From contig NZ_FNJK01000002.1 in the NCBI RefSeq assembly GCF_900104225.1, forward strand, positions 425,280 through 489,279: DNA of 64,000 nucleotides. The letters are read 5' to 3'. A model generated the notes under the pieces. That model saw only the letters and a program-made list of their open reading frames with translations, ran no database searches and was not told the DNA's origin. Each line of letters begins with the position of its first letter. The first letter of the stretch is position 1. Below are positions 25,445 to 33,065 of the stretch, one piece after another. The position numbers and the translations under genes were made by a program. The DNA is from Streptococcus equinus. GTDB taxonomy: Bacteria > Bacillota > Bacilli > Lactobacillales > Streptococcaceae.

Positions 25445-26419
25445 ATGGGAAATATAACAATAGTTCCTACTTGGCTAATTCAAGATGTTATTGTCTTGGT
25501 TATTGCCGCATTAATGGTTTTTTATATTATTGATCATGAGGAGCGACCAAAAGTGGTGCTCATGCAATTTATTTCATTTGTTTTCTTTTATGCTGCGATT
25601 TTTGAAAATGTCGCCGTACAAATGGGAATTTGGGGCAAACCTGGCTTTTATGCCTATGGTCACAGTCTTTTGATGATTTTTAATATCCCAATAACTGTTC
25701 CAATTATCGAATTTTTAATTGTTTATTCAACCTTACGTTTATTGAAGACGTTAAATATTCCAGTATGGACCAAACCATTTATCACAGGTCTTAGTGCCAT
25801 GATTTTTGACTTTTCATTAGATCCTGTGGCTGTCAAACAAATTGTTCATACGGCAGAAGGTGTTATTGCTAGATGGAGTTATTATCCTATTCTCGGAGAA
25901 CCTGTTATTTATGGGGAACCAGTGATGAACTTTACAGGATGGATTTATATTGGCGGCTATTGGGCAGTCTTTATTCTAATCGGAGAATGGTGGCACAAAA
26001 AGAGCGGGTACAATGAGAAGGTTGGATATGCTTATCCGGTTATCGCATCATTGCTTTCATTAATCTGCCTAGTATCGCCTATATCAAATTTCTTCAACTA
26101 CATGGGACCATTTTTTGATAGAACATCAAACATGCAGTGGGTAATGTTGATTGCTTTAACATTAATTTCAGTGGCAGTCTTAGTATTAGCTCTTGTTAAA
26201 TACTGGAATGGTAAGGTAAATTATTCTTGGAATGCTAAGAAAGATTTTCCAATCATGTTTACTTTCGTAGGCTTTCCACTTGTTAATACGATTTTCTGTA
26301 TTATCGGTGGATACACAGAAGTTCTATGGCTGGTTGTGCTAGCAGAAATCTTGCTATTCTTGGCATGGTTTGTGGTTTCTAAATTGGGTAAGAAAAGCAA
26401 TCTAGCATTTGTTAGATAA
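25445..26419 (+). CDS. Polytopic membrane protein, DUF422/carotenoid-biosynthesis-like
   Basis: This 324-residue protein has about eight hydrophobic segments. The pattern FENVAVQMGIWGKPGFYAYGH, then DFSLDPVAVK, RWSYYP and YGEPVMNFTGWIYIGG matches what I know of the DUF422 (CruF-like) membrane family, which includes carotenoid hydratases. No other carotenoid genes are in the window, so a pigment role is doubtful and the enzyme function is unknown. GGAGG precedes the ATG. It is divergent from a TetR regulator. Confidence 0.6.
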   Translation: MGNITIVPTWLIQDVIVLVIAALMVFYIIDHEERPKVVLMQFISFVFFYAAIFENVAVQMGIWGKPGFYAYGHSLLMIFNIPITVPIIEFLIVYSTLRLLKTLNIPVWTKPFITGLSAMIFDFSLDPVAVKQIVHTAEGVIARWSYYPILGEPVIYGEPVMNFTGWIYIGGYWAVFILIGEWWHKKSGYNEKVGYAYPVIASLLSLICLVSPISNFFNYMGPFFDRTSNMQWVMLIALTLISVAVLVLALVKYWNGKVNYSWNAKKDFPIMFTFVGFPLVNTIFCIIGGYTEVLWLVVLAEILLFLAWFVVSKLGKKSNLAFVR

Positions 26420-26489
26420 AGTTTTAAATCACTTGGAGATGTTATCTCTGAGTGATTTTTATCTTTTTGTGAAAACTGAGCAAATATAC

Positions 26490-26545
26490 TTGACAATATA
26501 TACAGGTGCCTGTATAATTTATTTTTGTAAAGGTACCTGTATAAA
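26490..26545 (+). promoter_or_regulatory. MarR promoter with two operators
   Basis: TTGACA (26490-26495), 17 bases and TATAAT (26513-26518) form a near-perfect promoter. Its spacer holds TACAGG-TG-CCTGTA (26501-26514). AGGTGCCTGTATAA recurs as AGGTACCTGTATAA about 26 bases downstream, giving a second operator. Autorepression by the MarR product is expected. Confidence 0.7.
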
Positions 26546-26562
26546 AAAGAGGTGGGATTCGC

Positions 26563-27201
26563 GTGAATGATGTATATACTGATATCTATGAAAAATTTTC
26601 AACTTTGCAATGGCTGATGAAGCGTCATCGGATACTTAGCCAGTCTCAATTTGGTCAATTTGCTGATACAAGTCGAGGTCAGGGGAGAATTTTGGCGATG
26701 CTGAAAATCCAACCTGAAATAGCTACTAAGGAATTGGCTTATTTGCTAGGAATTCGTCAGCAATCCTTGAATGAATCCTTAAAAAAGATGGAAAAAAGTG
26801 GCTATGTCTACCGTAAACAATCTGAAAAGGATCGAAGGGTTATGATTGTTCATTTAACAGAAAAAGGGGAAAAAGTTGAACTTCCTAAAAATGATTATCA
26901 TGAAGTTTTGGATTGTTTAGGTCCAGAAGAGTTAGAACAACTTTCAGAGTTTTTAAGTCGCATCATTGAAGCTTTTCAATCACAAAATCCTAGTCATCTA
27001 GATGATAAAAAGATTGAAGAACGGATGAATATGGCGAGAGAACGTATGGGAGATGAGCAATTTGAACGCTTGTTGGCGATGCGTGAAAGAGGGTTAGGAC
27101 ACAGTAAACTGTTTGATAGCATTCCTGGTCCGGAACGTTTTTCGAAGGATTATGATGGTCCCGTACCTGATAGAAGCAAATTTGATTTTTTCGATAGTTA
27201 A
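26563..27201 (+). CDS. MarR-family regulator
   Basis: This 212-residue protein starts at GTG 26563 with AGAGGTGGG upstream. The MarR winged helix is clear (ATKELAYLLGIRQQSLNESLKKMEKSGYVYRKQSEKDRRVMIVHLTEKG). It has a long C-terminal tail of about 80 charged residues beyond the usual length. Followed by a MATE exporter, it resembles the MepR-MepA arrangement. The ligand is unknown. Confidence 0.88.
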   Translation: MNDVYTDIYEKFSTLQWLMKRHRILSQSQFGQFADTSRGQGRILAMLKIQPEIATKELAYLLGIRQQSLNESLKKMEKSGYVYRKQSEKDRRVMIVHLTEKGEKVELPKNDYHEVLDCLGPEELEQLSEFLSRIIEAFQSQNPSHLDDKKIEERMNMARERMGDEQFERLLAMRERGLGHSKLFDSIPGPERFSKDYDGPVPDRSKFDFFDS

Positions 27202-27231
27202 ATTTAATAAAAAGGCACTATAGCAATATAG

Positions 27232-27273
27232 CGATAAGACCTATGGCGTTTATTGGCTCCATAGGTCTTTATT
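27232..27273 (+). terminator. Hairpin between marR and MATE genes
   Basis: AAGACCTATGG and CCATAGGTCTT pair around a loop of 12 bases and are followed by TATTTTT. It could partly terminate the marR transcript and lower exporter expression. Confidence 0.65.
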
Positions 27274-27293
27274 TTTGAATCGGAGGAAATATA

Positions 27294-28622
27294 ATGACGC
27301 AAAAAACGGAAAACTACTGGTTATTTAACGCACCAGTATCAAAAGCAATATGGCACATGGCAATTCCAATGATGTTGGGTATGTCAGTGAATATGATTTA
27401 CAATATTACGGATACTTTCTTCATCGGTAAATTGAACGATTCATCTGCTTTGGCAGCAATGACTTTGCTTTTACCTTTTATGACCATATTAATGGCGATT
27501 GGTAATCTATTTGGAACTGGCGGAAGTACTTTATTTTCAAGACTTCTTGGTGAAAACAACACAGATAAGACAAGACAATCGTCGGCAACAACATTTTGGA
27601 TGGCTGTCATTTTTGGATTACTCGCTACCATTATTTCAGTTAGTTTTAGTGGAACGATTGCTCATTTAATAGGCGCAGATCACAACACTTTTGCCTACGT
27701 TAAACAGTATATTTTATTTTACGGATTAGGTTCACCTTTTGTTATTGCTAATTTTACTTTAGAACAATTAATACGTGGCGAAGGTGAATCGGTACAATCA
27801 ATGATTGGGATGGTAATTAGTGTTGTTCTAAATATTGTTCTTGATCCTATTTTTATGTTTAGTTTCAAATTAAGCATTGGCGGTGCAGCTTTAGCGACTG
27901 TAATTGGAAATATGGCAGCTGTTATTTACTATGTTATTTGTATTAAACGTGCGGGAAATCAAATTACGCTGTCACCAAAATATTTTACAATAGAGTCAAC
28001 GATGTTAAAACAAATCTTTTCTGTTGGCTTTTCAGCCATGCTTTTGGATGTGTTACTCATCATTTCAAGTTTAATGTTTAATTATTATGCGGTGAAATAT
28101 GGTGATTACGTTCTAGCAGGATTTGGGATTTCTCAGAAATTAGTACAGATTGTTGATTTAGTAGGTATGGGATTGTACATGGGAGTCATTCCTTTGATTG
28201 CAGTGGCTCATGGAGCTAAGGACGACATCAGAAAAAATGAAATCATCAAGAAAACAGCTATTTATCTAGGTGTACTCATTACTGGTTTAGTTTTTATCAT
28301 GTTACTTTTTAAAGCAAATATCATAACGATTTTTTCACACAATCCTCAAGTCATCCAAATTGGGAAATATATTTTGAAGGTTCAATTGATCTCGTCCTTC
28401 TTTGCTGGTGGAGCAGGACTTTTAACTGGGATTTTTCAAGCTGAAGGAAAAGGTAGACCTGCTGTAATTATGTCGCTAATGCGAGGGATTATTGTGATTC
28501 CAGCTCTTATGATTGGAGATCGATTCTTTAAAGTTGATGGTGTTGTCTTTTCATTGTTAGTCGCAGAAGCTGTAGCTTGTCTGACTGGTTTAGTTTTTTA
28601 CATTCAAAATTTGAAAAAATAG
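27294..28622 (+). CDS. MATE-family efflux transporter (MepA-like)
   Basis: This 442-residue protein has twelve hydrophobic segments. The N-terminus PVSKAIWHMAIPMMLGMSVNMIYNITDTFFIGKLND is typical of the MepA branch of MATE multidrug exporters. It lies downstream of a MarR regulator, separated by a hairpin, with GGAGG as ribosome site. Export of cationic drugs by Na+ or H+ antiport is expected from the family. Confidence 0.9.
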   Translation: MTQKTENYWLFNAPVSKAIWHMAIPMMLGMSVNMIYNITDTFFIGKLNDSSALAAMTLLLPFMTILMAIGNLFGTGGSTLFSRLLGENNTDKTRQSSATTFWMAVIFGLLATIISVSFSGTIAHLIGADHNTFAYVKQYILFYGLGSPFVIANFTLEQLIRGEGESVQSMIGMVISVVLNIVLDPIFMFSFKLSIGGAALATVIGNMAAVIYYVICIKRAGNQITLSPKYFTIESTMLKQIFSVGFSAMLLDVLLIISSLMFNYYAVKYGDYVLAGFGISQKLVQIVDLVGMGLYMGVIPLIAVAHGAKDDIRKNEIIKKTAIYLGVLITGLVFIMLLFKANIITIFSHNPQVIQIGKYILKVQLISSFFAGGAGLLTGIFQAEGKGRPAVIMSLMRGIIVIPALMIGDRFFKVDGVVFSLLVAEAVACLTGLVFYIQNLKK

Positions 28623-28643
28623 CTGACTTATAATAGTTTTAAA

Positions 28644-28674
28644 AGCTAATCTTTAATGGATTAGCTTTTTTCTA
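28644..28674 (+). terminator. Terminator of the MATE gene
   Basis: AAAGCTAATC and GATTAGCTTT pair and are followed by TTTTC. Confidence 0.75.
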
Positions 28675-28764
28675 TTGAAATGCATTTTCAGGTAACGTAT
28701 AATAAAAATGTTTTGAAAATTTAATGAAAATAGTTGTGGTAGTGACACTTAGAATCAGGAGATA

Positions 28765-29535
28765 ATGATGACTCAAAAGTTACCAAGAGTGAAAGTGCTT
28801 ATTTTAACCTTGTTAATGGCTTTTATGGAGCTCTCAGCCTTACCAGCAGCTTTTTTAGGTCAAGTAACTTTCAAAGATATTAAACCAATGTATTTTACAT
28901 TGATGTTAAATTTTGTTCTAGCCTTGCTTATTTGCTGGTTGTGCCAAAAATTTTGGATTAAATCGTTGAAGTTTGGTTTACAAAAATCAGGTCTTTTTTC
29001 AGGTTTACAAAGTTTTGGCTTACCAGCTGTGATTGCGACGATAGCTGTAGCAATTACTTTTTGCATTGGCTTAGCACCATTTGATAATCAACCGTCCTTT
29101 TGGCGTGTTTTAGTTGAAGGAATTATTTATTATATTGGTGTGGCTGTTGTAGAAGAAGTGTATTTGAGAGGATTGCTGCAAAATCTTTTAGAAGATTGTT
29201 TTGAAAATAGTCAGAATGCGGTCTTGTATGCTATTTTGATAACTTCTTTCCTATTTGGTTTTGGTCATGTCTTTGGGGCACTTGGACAACCACTTGGAAC
29301 AGTTATTTGTAAAACTGTCTGGGCAATGGCTCTTGGTGTTTATCTTGGTAGTGTCTATGTTAAGACGCGTAACCTTTGGGTACCAATCGTCTTGCACTTT
29401 GTTATCGATCTTTGTGGTATTCCTTTTTGTTTTTCAACAAGTAATCAGTATCCACAAATTGCCTTGATAACGTCGCTTGTTGCCTATGTTTTGTTAGGCG
29501 TTTATGGCTTATTGCTCTTGAAAAATAAAGATTAA
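28765..29535 (+). CDS. CPBP-family intramembrane metalloprotease
   Basis: This 256-residue protein has about seven hydrophobic segments and the CPBP (Rce1/Abi) motifs: EEVYLRG (EExxxR), the FLFGFGHVFG helix with metal-ligand His, and VLHFVIDLCG. Two adjacent ATG codons (28765, 28768) are possible starts; AGGAG lies 6-9 bases upstream. Streptococcal relatives include bacteriocin-immunity proteins, but no bacteriocin gene is seen nearby. Substrate is unknown. Confidence 0.83.
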   Translation: MMTQKLPRVKVLILTLLMAFMELSALPAAFLGQVTFKDIKPMYFTLMLNFVLALLICWLCQKFWIKSLKFGLQKSGLFSGLQSFGLPAVIATIAVAITFCIGLAPFDNQPSFWRVLVEGIIYYIGVAVVEEVYLRGLLQNLLEDCFENSQNAVLYAILITSFLFGFGHVFGALGQPLGTVICKTVWAMALGVYLGSVYVKTRNLWVPIVLHFVIDLCGIPFCFSTSNQYPQIALITSLVAYVLLGVYGLLLLKNKD

Positions 29536-29562
29536 AAAGTTAGGGAAAGAAGTGAATGGCGA

Positions 29563-30303
29563 ATGTATATCCATGAATTTGGTAATCCTGAACATCCTAA
29601 GGTAATCCTCTTAGCACCGATGATGATATCTGGTGAGAATTTGTATCAGTTGATGAAACCTTATTTGAAAGGTGATTATTGCATTATCGCACCTGACCAA
29701 GGTGGTCATGGTAAAGCGGGACAGTATTTGAGTGCCGATGATGAATATCAACACCTGAAATCTTATTTGGAAGAAAAAGAGTATTTTGATATTAAACTGG
29801 TTTATGGTGCCTCACTTGGTGTAGCTATTGGATGGCGATTGTTTAATGACCAATGCTTCACAATTGAGCACGCTTGGTTTGATGGAGTTGCTTTGAAGAA
29901 AAATGCTTGGTTGTTGGAAAATGTCACGCGCCTTCTTTTCAGACAAAAGAAAAGAGCACTAAAAAAATCGGGTGCAGCTGCGTCACAATCGCTTATTAAA
30001 ATGTATGGCGAGGATTTGGCTGAGTTGATGACGAAAAATTTTGATAGAATTACCAACCAGGAAATCGATGCTATTTGCCACGCTTGTTGCCATTATGATT
30101 TACATCTGTTAACAGCAGAACAACAAAGCAAACTTCATTTAGAATATGGCGAGAAAGATTTCGATCTCGGCGTTTCTAAAAAAGCTTTTAAAAAATATCT
30201 TCCAGAAGTTGATGTGATTATCCGAAAGGGCTACCCACATTGTGGTTATTTTGCTGGTAATACGGCAGCTTATGTGACAGAATTAGAAGCATTTATAAAA
30301 TAA
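29563..30303 (+). CDS. Alpha/beta hydrolase
   Basis: This 246-residue protein has the hydrolase fold with nucleophile elbow GASLG, an oxyanion-side VILLAPMMISGENLYQLM strand and a late His in KGYPHCGYF. It lies 27 bases after the CPBP gene, so co-transcription is likely. There is no signal peptide. The substrate cannot be predicted. Confidence 0.8.
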   Translation: MYIHEFGNPEHPKVILLAPMMISGENLYQLMKPYLKGDYCIIAPDQGGHGKAGQYLSADDEYQHLKSYLEEKEYFDIKLVYGASLGVAIGWRLFNDQCFTIEHAWFDGVALKKNAWLLENVTRLLFRQKKRALKKSGAAASQSLIKMYGEDLAELMTKNFDRITNQEIDAICHACCHYDLHLLTAEQQSKLHLEYGEKDFDLGVSKKAFKKYLPEVDVIIRKGYPHCGYFAGNTAAYVTELEAFIK

Positions 30304-30339
30304 AAAAATCTTTTACTCAATTTGGGTAAAAGATTTTTA
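30303..30339 (+). terminator. Terminator of the hydrolase gene
   Basis: AAAATCTTTTACTC and GGGTAAAAGATTTT form a long stem ending in T-rich sequence. Confidence 0.75.
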
Positions 30340-30372
30340 AATATGATATGATTACTATAATTAATAATCACG

Positions 30373-31206
30373 ATGAAGAGAATTATGAAAAAAGAAAATA
30401 TGAAATTAAATAGAGTATGGCTATCATTTTTGATATATTTGCTGTTTTTTTGGCTAGGTAGTCTAATACTTAATCAAAAACAGCTTGTTTGGCTTCTTTT
30501 AGAGTTTTATGTTCTTGTGATTGATAGCTTTATTCTTTGGAAATACTATCGTTACTTGCAGCCTAAGCACTTGATTATTTCTGGCGGGCTTTGTGGCTTG
30601 TATACTTTGTCAGAACTGATTCATCTAACACCTTTGTCGATTTTTAATATCATACTTGTCTTTTTATCAGCTTGTGCTGTGATGGGTGTTTTTGCTCAAA
30701 AAACAAAGGGAGCCTTGAAATGGTTTAAGGGAAATTCTGGCCAAAGTGTAGCAACAAGTATTGGTATTGGCATATTTGTTGGACTCGTTTGGGGTGCTAT
30801 TAATTGTTTGTTGATGTTAGGAAGTAATCCCCTTCAGCTATCCAGTGTTTTTAAAGCCTTTTTGCTTTCCTTGAGTCCTTCTATTATTGAAGAAATTGCA
30901 TATCGGACTGTTTTTTATGCTTTTTGTTTATCCATGGTATCTGGTCAAAAGTTGCAGTCGAAAGGACAAGAATTGACAGCTTATGTTATGATGACTATTC
31001 CGCATATTTTACCCCATACAGTGGAGTGTTTTAAAAATGGCTTTTTATCTGGTCTGCTTGAATGGCTGATATCGGTTGTTTTATATCTTCTCATTTTTGG
31101 TCTAGTTTTTGCCTTTCTGCAGAGAAAACGAGATATTGCATCAGCCATGGTTGCACATGGTACAATTGACTTTATGCGCTTTTGTTTATTTGGATTGCCT
31201 ATTTGA
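30373..31206 (+). CDS. CPBP-family intramembrane protease
   Basis: This 277-residue protein has about eight hydrophobic segments, with EEIAYRT (EExxxR), MMTIPHILPH and MVAHGTIDFMRF as the CPBP motif series. A second in-frame ATG at 30385 is a possible start. It is followed after 19 bases by the methyltransferase gene. It is the second of three CPBP genes in this part of the window. Specific target unknown. Confidence 0.75.
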   Translation: MKRIMKKENMKLNRVWLSFLIYLLFFWLGSLILNQKQLVWLLLEFYVLVIDSFILWKYYRYLQPKHLIISGGLCGLYTLSELIHLTPLSIFNIILVFLSACAVMGVFAQKTKGALKWFKGNSGQSVATSIGIGIFVGLVWGAINCLLMLGSNPLQLSSVFKAFLLSLSPSIIEEIAYRTVFYAFCLSMVSGQKLQSKGQELTAYVMMTIPHILPHTVECFKNGFLSGLLEWLISVVLYLLIFGLVFAFLQRKRDIASAMVAHGTIDFMRFCLFGLPI

Positions 31207-31225
31207 GTTGAATGAGGTGAGATAA

Positions 31226-31897
31226 ATGAGTAAAAAACTTTTTATTCAGGCTATTAGCAAATTTTTATTAGGATTTTTGCTTGTCGCTATGCTTTTATTT
31301 CTTTCAGCGGGGAGTTTACGTTTTTGGAATGCTTGGCTGTTGTTAGCCATTCTCTATATCCCAATGTTTGTCGCAGGGCTAGTCATGATGGTTCTTAATC
31401 CAAGCTTGCTTCAAAAGCGGTTAGATGCTAAAGAAAGTGAAAAAGAGCAGCAGTCAGTTATAAAATGGAGTGCGCTCATGTTTCTGTTGGCTTTTTTGTT
31501 AGCAGGTTTTAGTTTTCGCTTTAATTGGATGCGGTTATCCCCTAGTGTTAGTTACTATGCATCAGTCGTTTTTCTTCTAGCCTATGGCTTATATGCTGAG
31601 GTTTTGCGTGAAAATACTTACCTAGCTCGGACGATTGGGGTTCAAGAAGGGCAGAAGGTGGTTGATACTGGCTTATACGGTATTATTCGTCACCCTATGT
31701 ATGCGGCTACTTTATTGTTATTTTTATCTATGGGACTTGTCTTAGGGTCTCTTTTGTCATTTATAATCTTGCTTTTTTACATTCCCCTCATTGTCAAGCG
31801 TATTCGAAATGAAGAAGTTGTACTTGAAAAGTATTTAAAAGGCTATCAGGACTATCAAGAAAAAGTTCGTTATCGTTTGATTCCGTTTATTTGGTAA
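31226..31897 (+). CDS. Isoprenylcysteine/phospholipid methyltransferase-like membrane protein
   Basis: This 223-residue protein has five hydrophobic segments and a C-terminal SAM-binding block DTGLYGIIRHPMYAATLL with IRNEEVVLEKYLKGYQDY, as in the ICMT/PEMT membrane methyltransferases. GAGGTGAG precedes the ATG. It is probably in one operon with the upstream CPBP gene, echoing the eukaryotic Rce1-ICMT pairing, although bacteria do not prenylate CAAX proteins. The methyl acceptor is unknown. Confidence 0.8.
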   Translation: MSKKLFIQAISKFLLGFLLVAMLLFLSAGSLRFWNAWLLLAILYIPMFVAGLVMMVLNPSLLQKRLDAKESEKEQQSVIKWSALMFLLAFLLAGFSFRFNWMRLSPSVSYYASVVFLLAYGLYAEVLRENTYLARTIGVQEGQKVVDTGLYGIIRHPMYAATLLLFLSMGLVLGSLLSFIILLFYIPLIVKRIRNEEVVLEKYLKGYQDYQEKVRYRLIPFIW

Positions 31898-31927
31898 AGT
31901 CATTTCATTTTTTGAAATGACTTTTTT
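31897..31927 (+). terminator. Terminator of the methyltransferase gene
   Basis: AAAGTCATTTCA and TGAAATGACTTT pair and are followed by a T-run. Confidence 0.8.
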
Positions 31928-32115
31928 ATTTATTGACTACCTTTTCACTAAAAATAATTTCAATTATCAAAGTAATGCTTTGCAATGATGCAAAAATCGA
32001 ATGACAATTGTAACTTTTCTGAAATTTTCTTGAAAATATTCAAAAACATCTTTTCACAAACTTAAAAATGGAGTAATATAGTTTATGGTCTATTTTTTAT
32101 GGAAAGGGATTCAAT

Positions 32116-33012
32116 ATGGAAAACAATTTGGGAAAATGCTTTAAGCTTTTGAGGGAGTCAAAAGGCTTATCGCAAAAGGAAATAGCTGGGGACGTTATTT
32201 CCATTGCGCAGTTATCACGTTTTGAACGTGGTGTTAGTAATATTAACGCTGATACACTTTATCACTGTTTAGAGAATATGAATGTCTCTATCGCTGAATT
32301 TCAGTGTGTTTGCCGTAATTATTTGCAAAATCAAACACTTCTTTTTCAAGATGAGGTGGCTAAGGCTTTTATCGAAAAAAATACACTAACCCTAAAGCAT
32401 TATTTGGTCAAATGTCACCAACTTGAAATTTCAGCTCCACAACAAAAGTTTTATAAACTCAATACAATCGTAGTTAAAGCCGTTTTATATCAGTGCGATA
32501 AAAAAGAGAAAGTGCCTAAAAAAGATGTTCAATTCTTGGTTGATTATCTTTTTTCAGTTGAGGAGTGGGGACGCTATGAACTCTGGTTATTTACCTATAG
32601 TGCTTCTTTGATGACAAGTGATTTGGTTGAAACATTTGCTTGTGAAATGATTAATCGAACTCAGTTTTATCAAGAAATTCCTGAGAATCGTCGCTTGGTC
32701 AATCAAATGTTGTTTAACGTGATTAATATCTGCATTGAAAGAAGTCGCTTTTCATTAGCTTTCAAATTGCTGAATTACGCTGATAATTTGAAAAAAGATG
32801 AAACAGATTTGTTCATTCGTAATGCGGTCAAATATTGTCGCGGGTATTATCTGTTTAAAACAGGAAATCTATCTGGCTTGCAGACGATGGAAAAATGCGC
32901 AGAAATCATGATATTTCTGGAATGTCATAGTATTGCACAGCAAATGTTGGATAGAATTTCAGAATTGAAAGCCGAAACATCACATATGCAAAAAGAATTA
33001 ACCCATCTGTAA
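32116..33012 (+). CDS. Rgg/GadR/MutR-family regulator
   Basis: This 298-residue protein has an N-terminal helix-turn-helix (about 5-65, LRESKGLSQKEIAGDVISIAQLSRFERG) and a helical-repeat C-terminal domain typical of Rgg proteins, some of which bind short peptides. It directly precedes the glucosyltransferase gene in the same direction, as with rgg-gtfG in Streptococcus gordonii, so activation of gtf is the likely role. I see no obvious SHP peptide ORF beside it. Confidence 0.9.
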   Translation: MENNLGKCFKLLRESKGLSQKEIAGDVISIAQLSRFERGVSNINADTLYHCLENMNVSIAEFQCVCRNYLQNQTLLFQDEVAKAFIEKNTLTLKHYLVKCHQLEISAPQQKFYKLNTIVVKAVLYQCDKKEKVPKKDVQFLVDYLFSVEEWGRYELWLFTYSASLMTSDLVETFACEMINRTQFYQEIPENRRLVNQMLFNVINICIERSRFSLAFKLLNYADNLKKDETDLFIRNAVKYCRGYYLFKTGNLSGLQTMEKCAEIMIFLECHSIAQQMLDRISELKAETSHMQKELTHL

Positions 33013-33065
33013 TTTTGAGTAAACTATTCGTGTAGTCTTTTTATGGAATTTATTTAGGAGGATTT

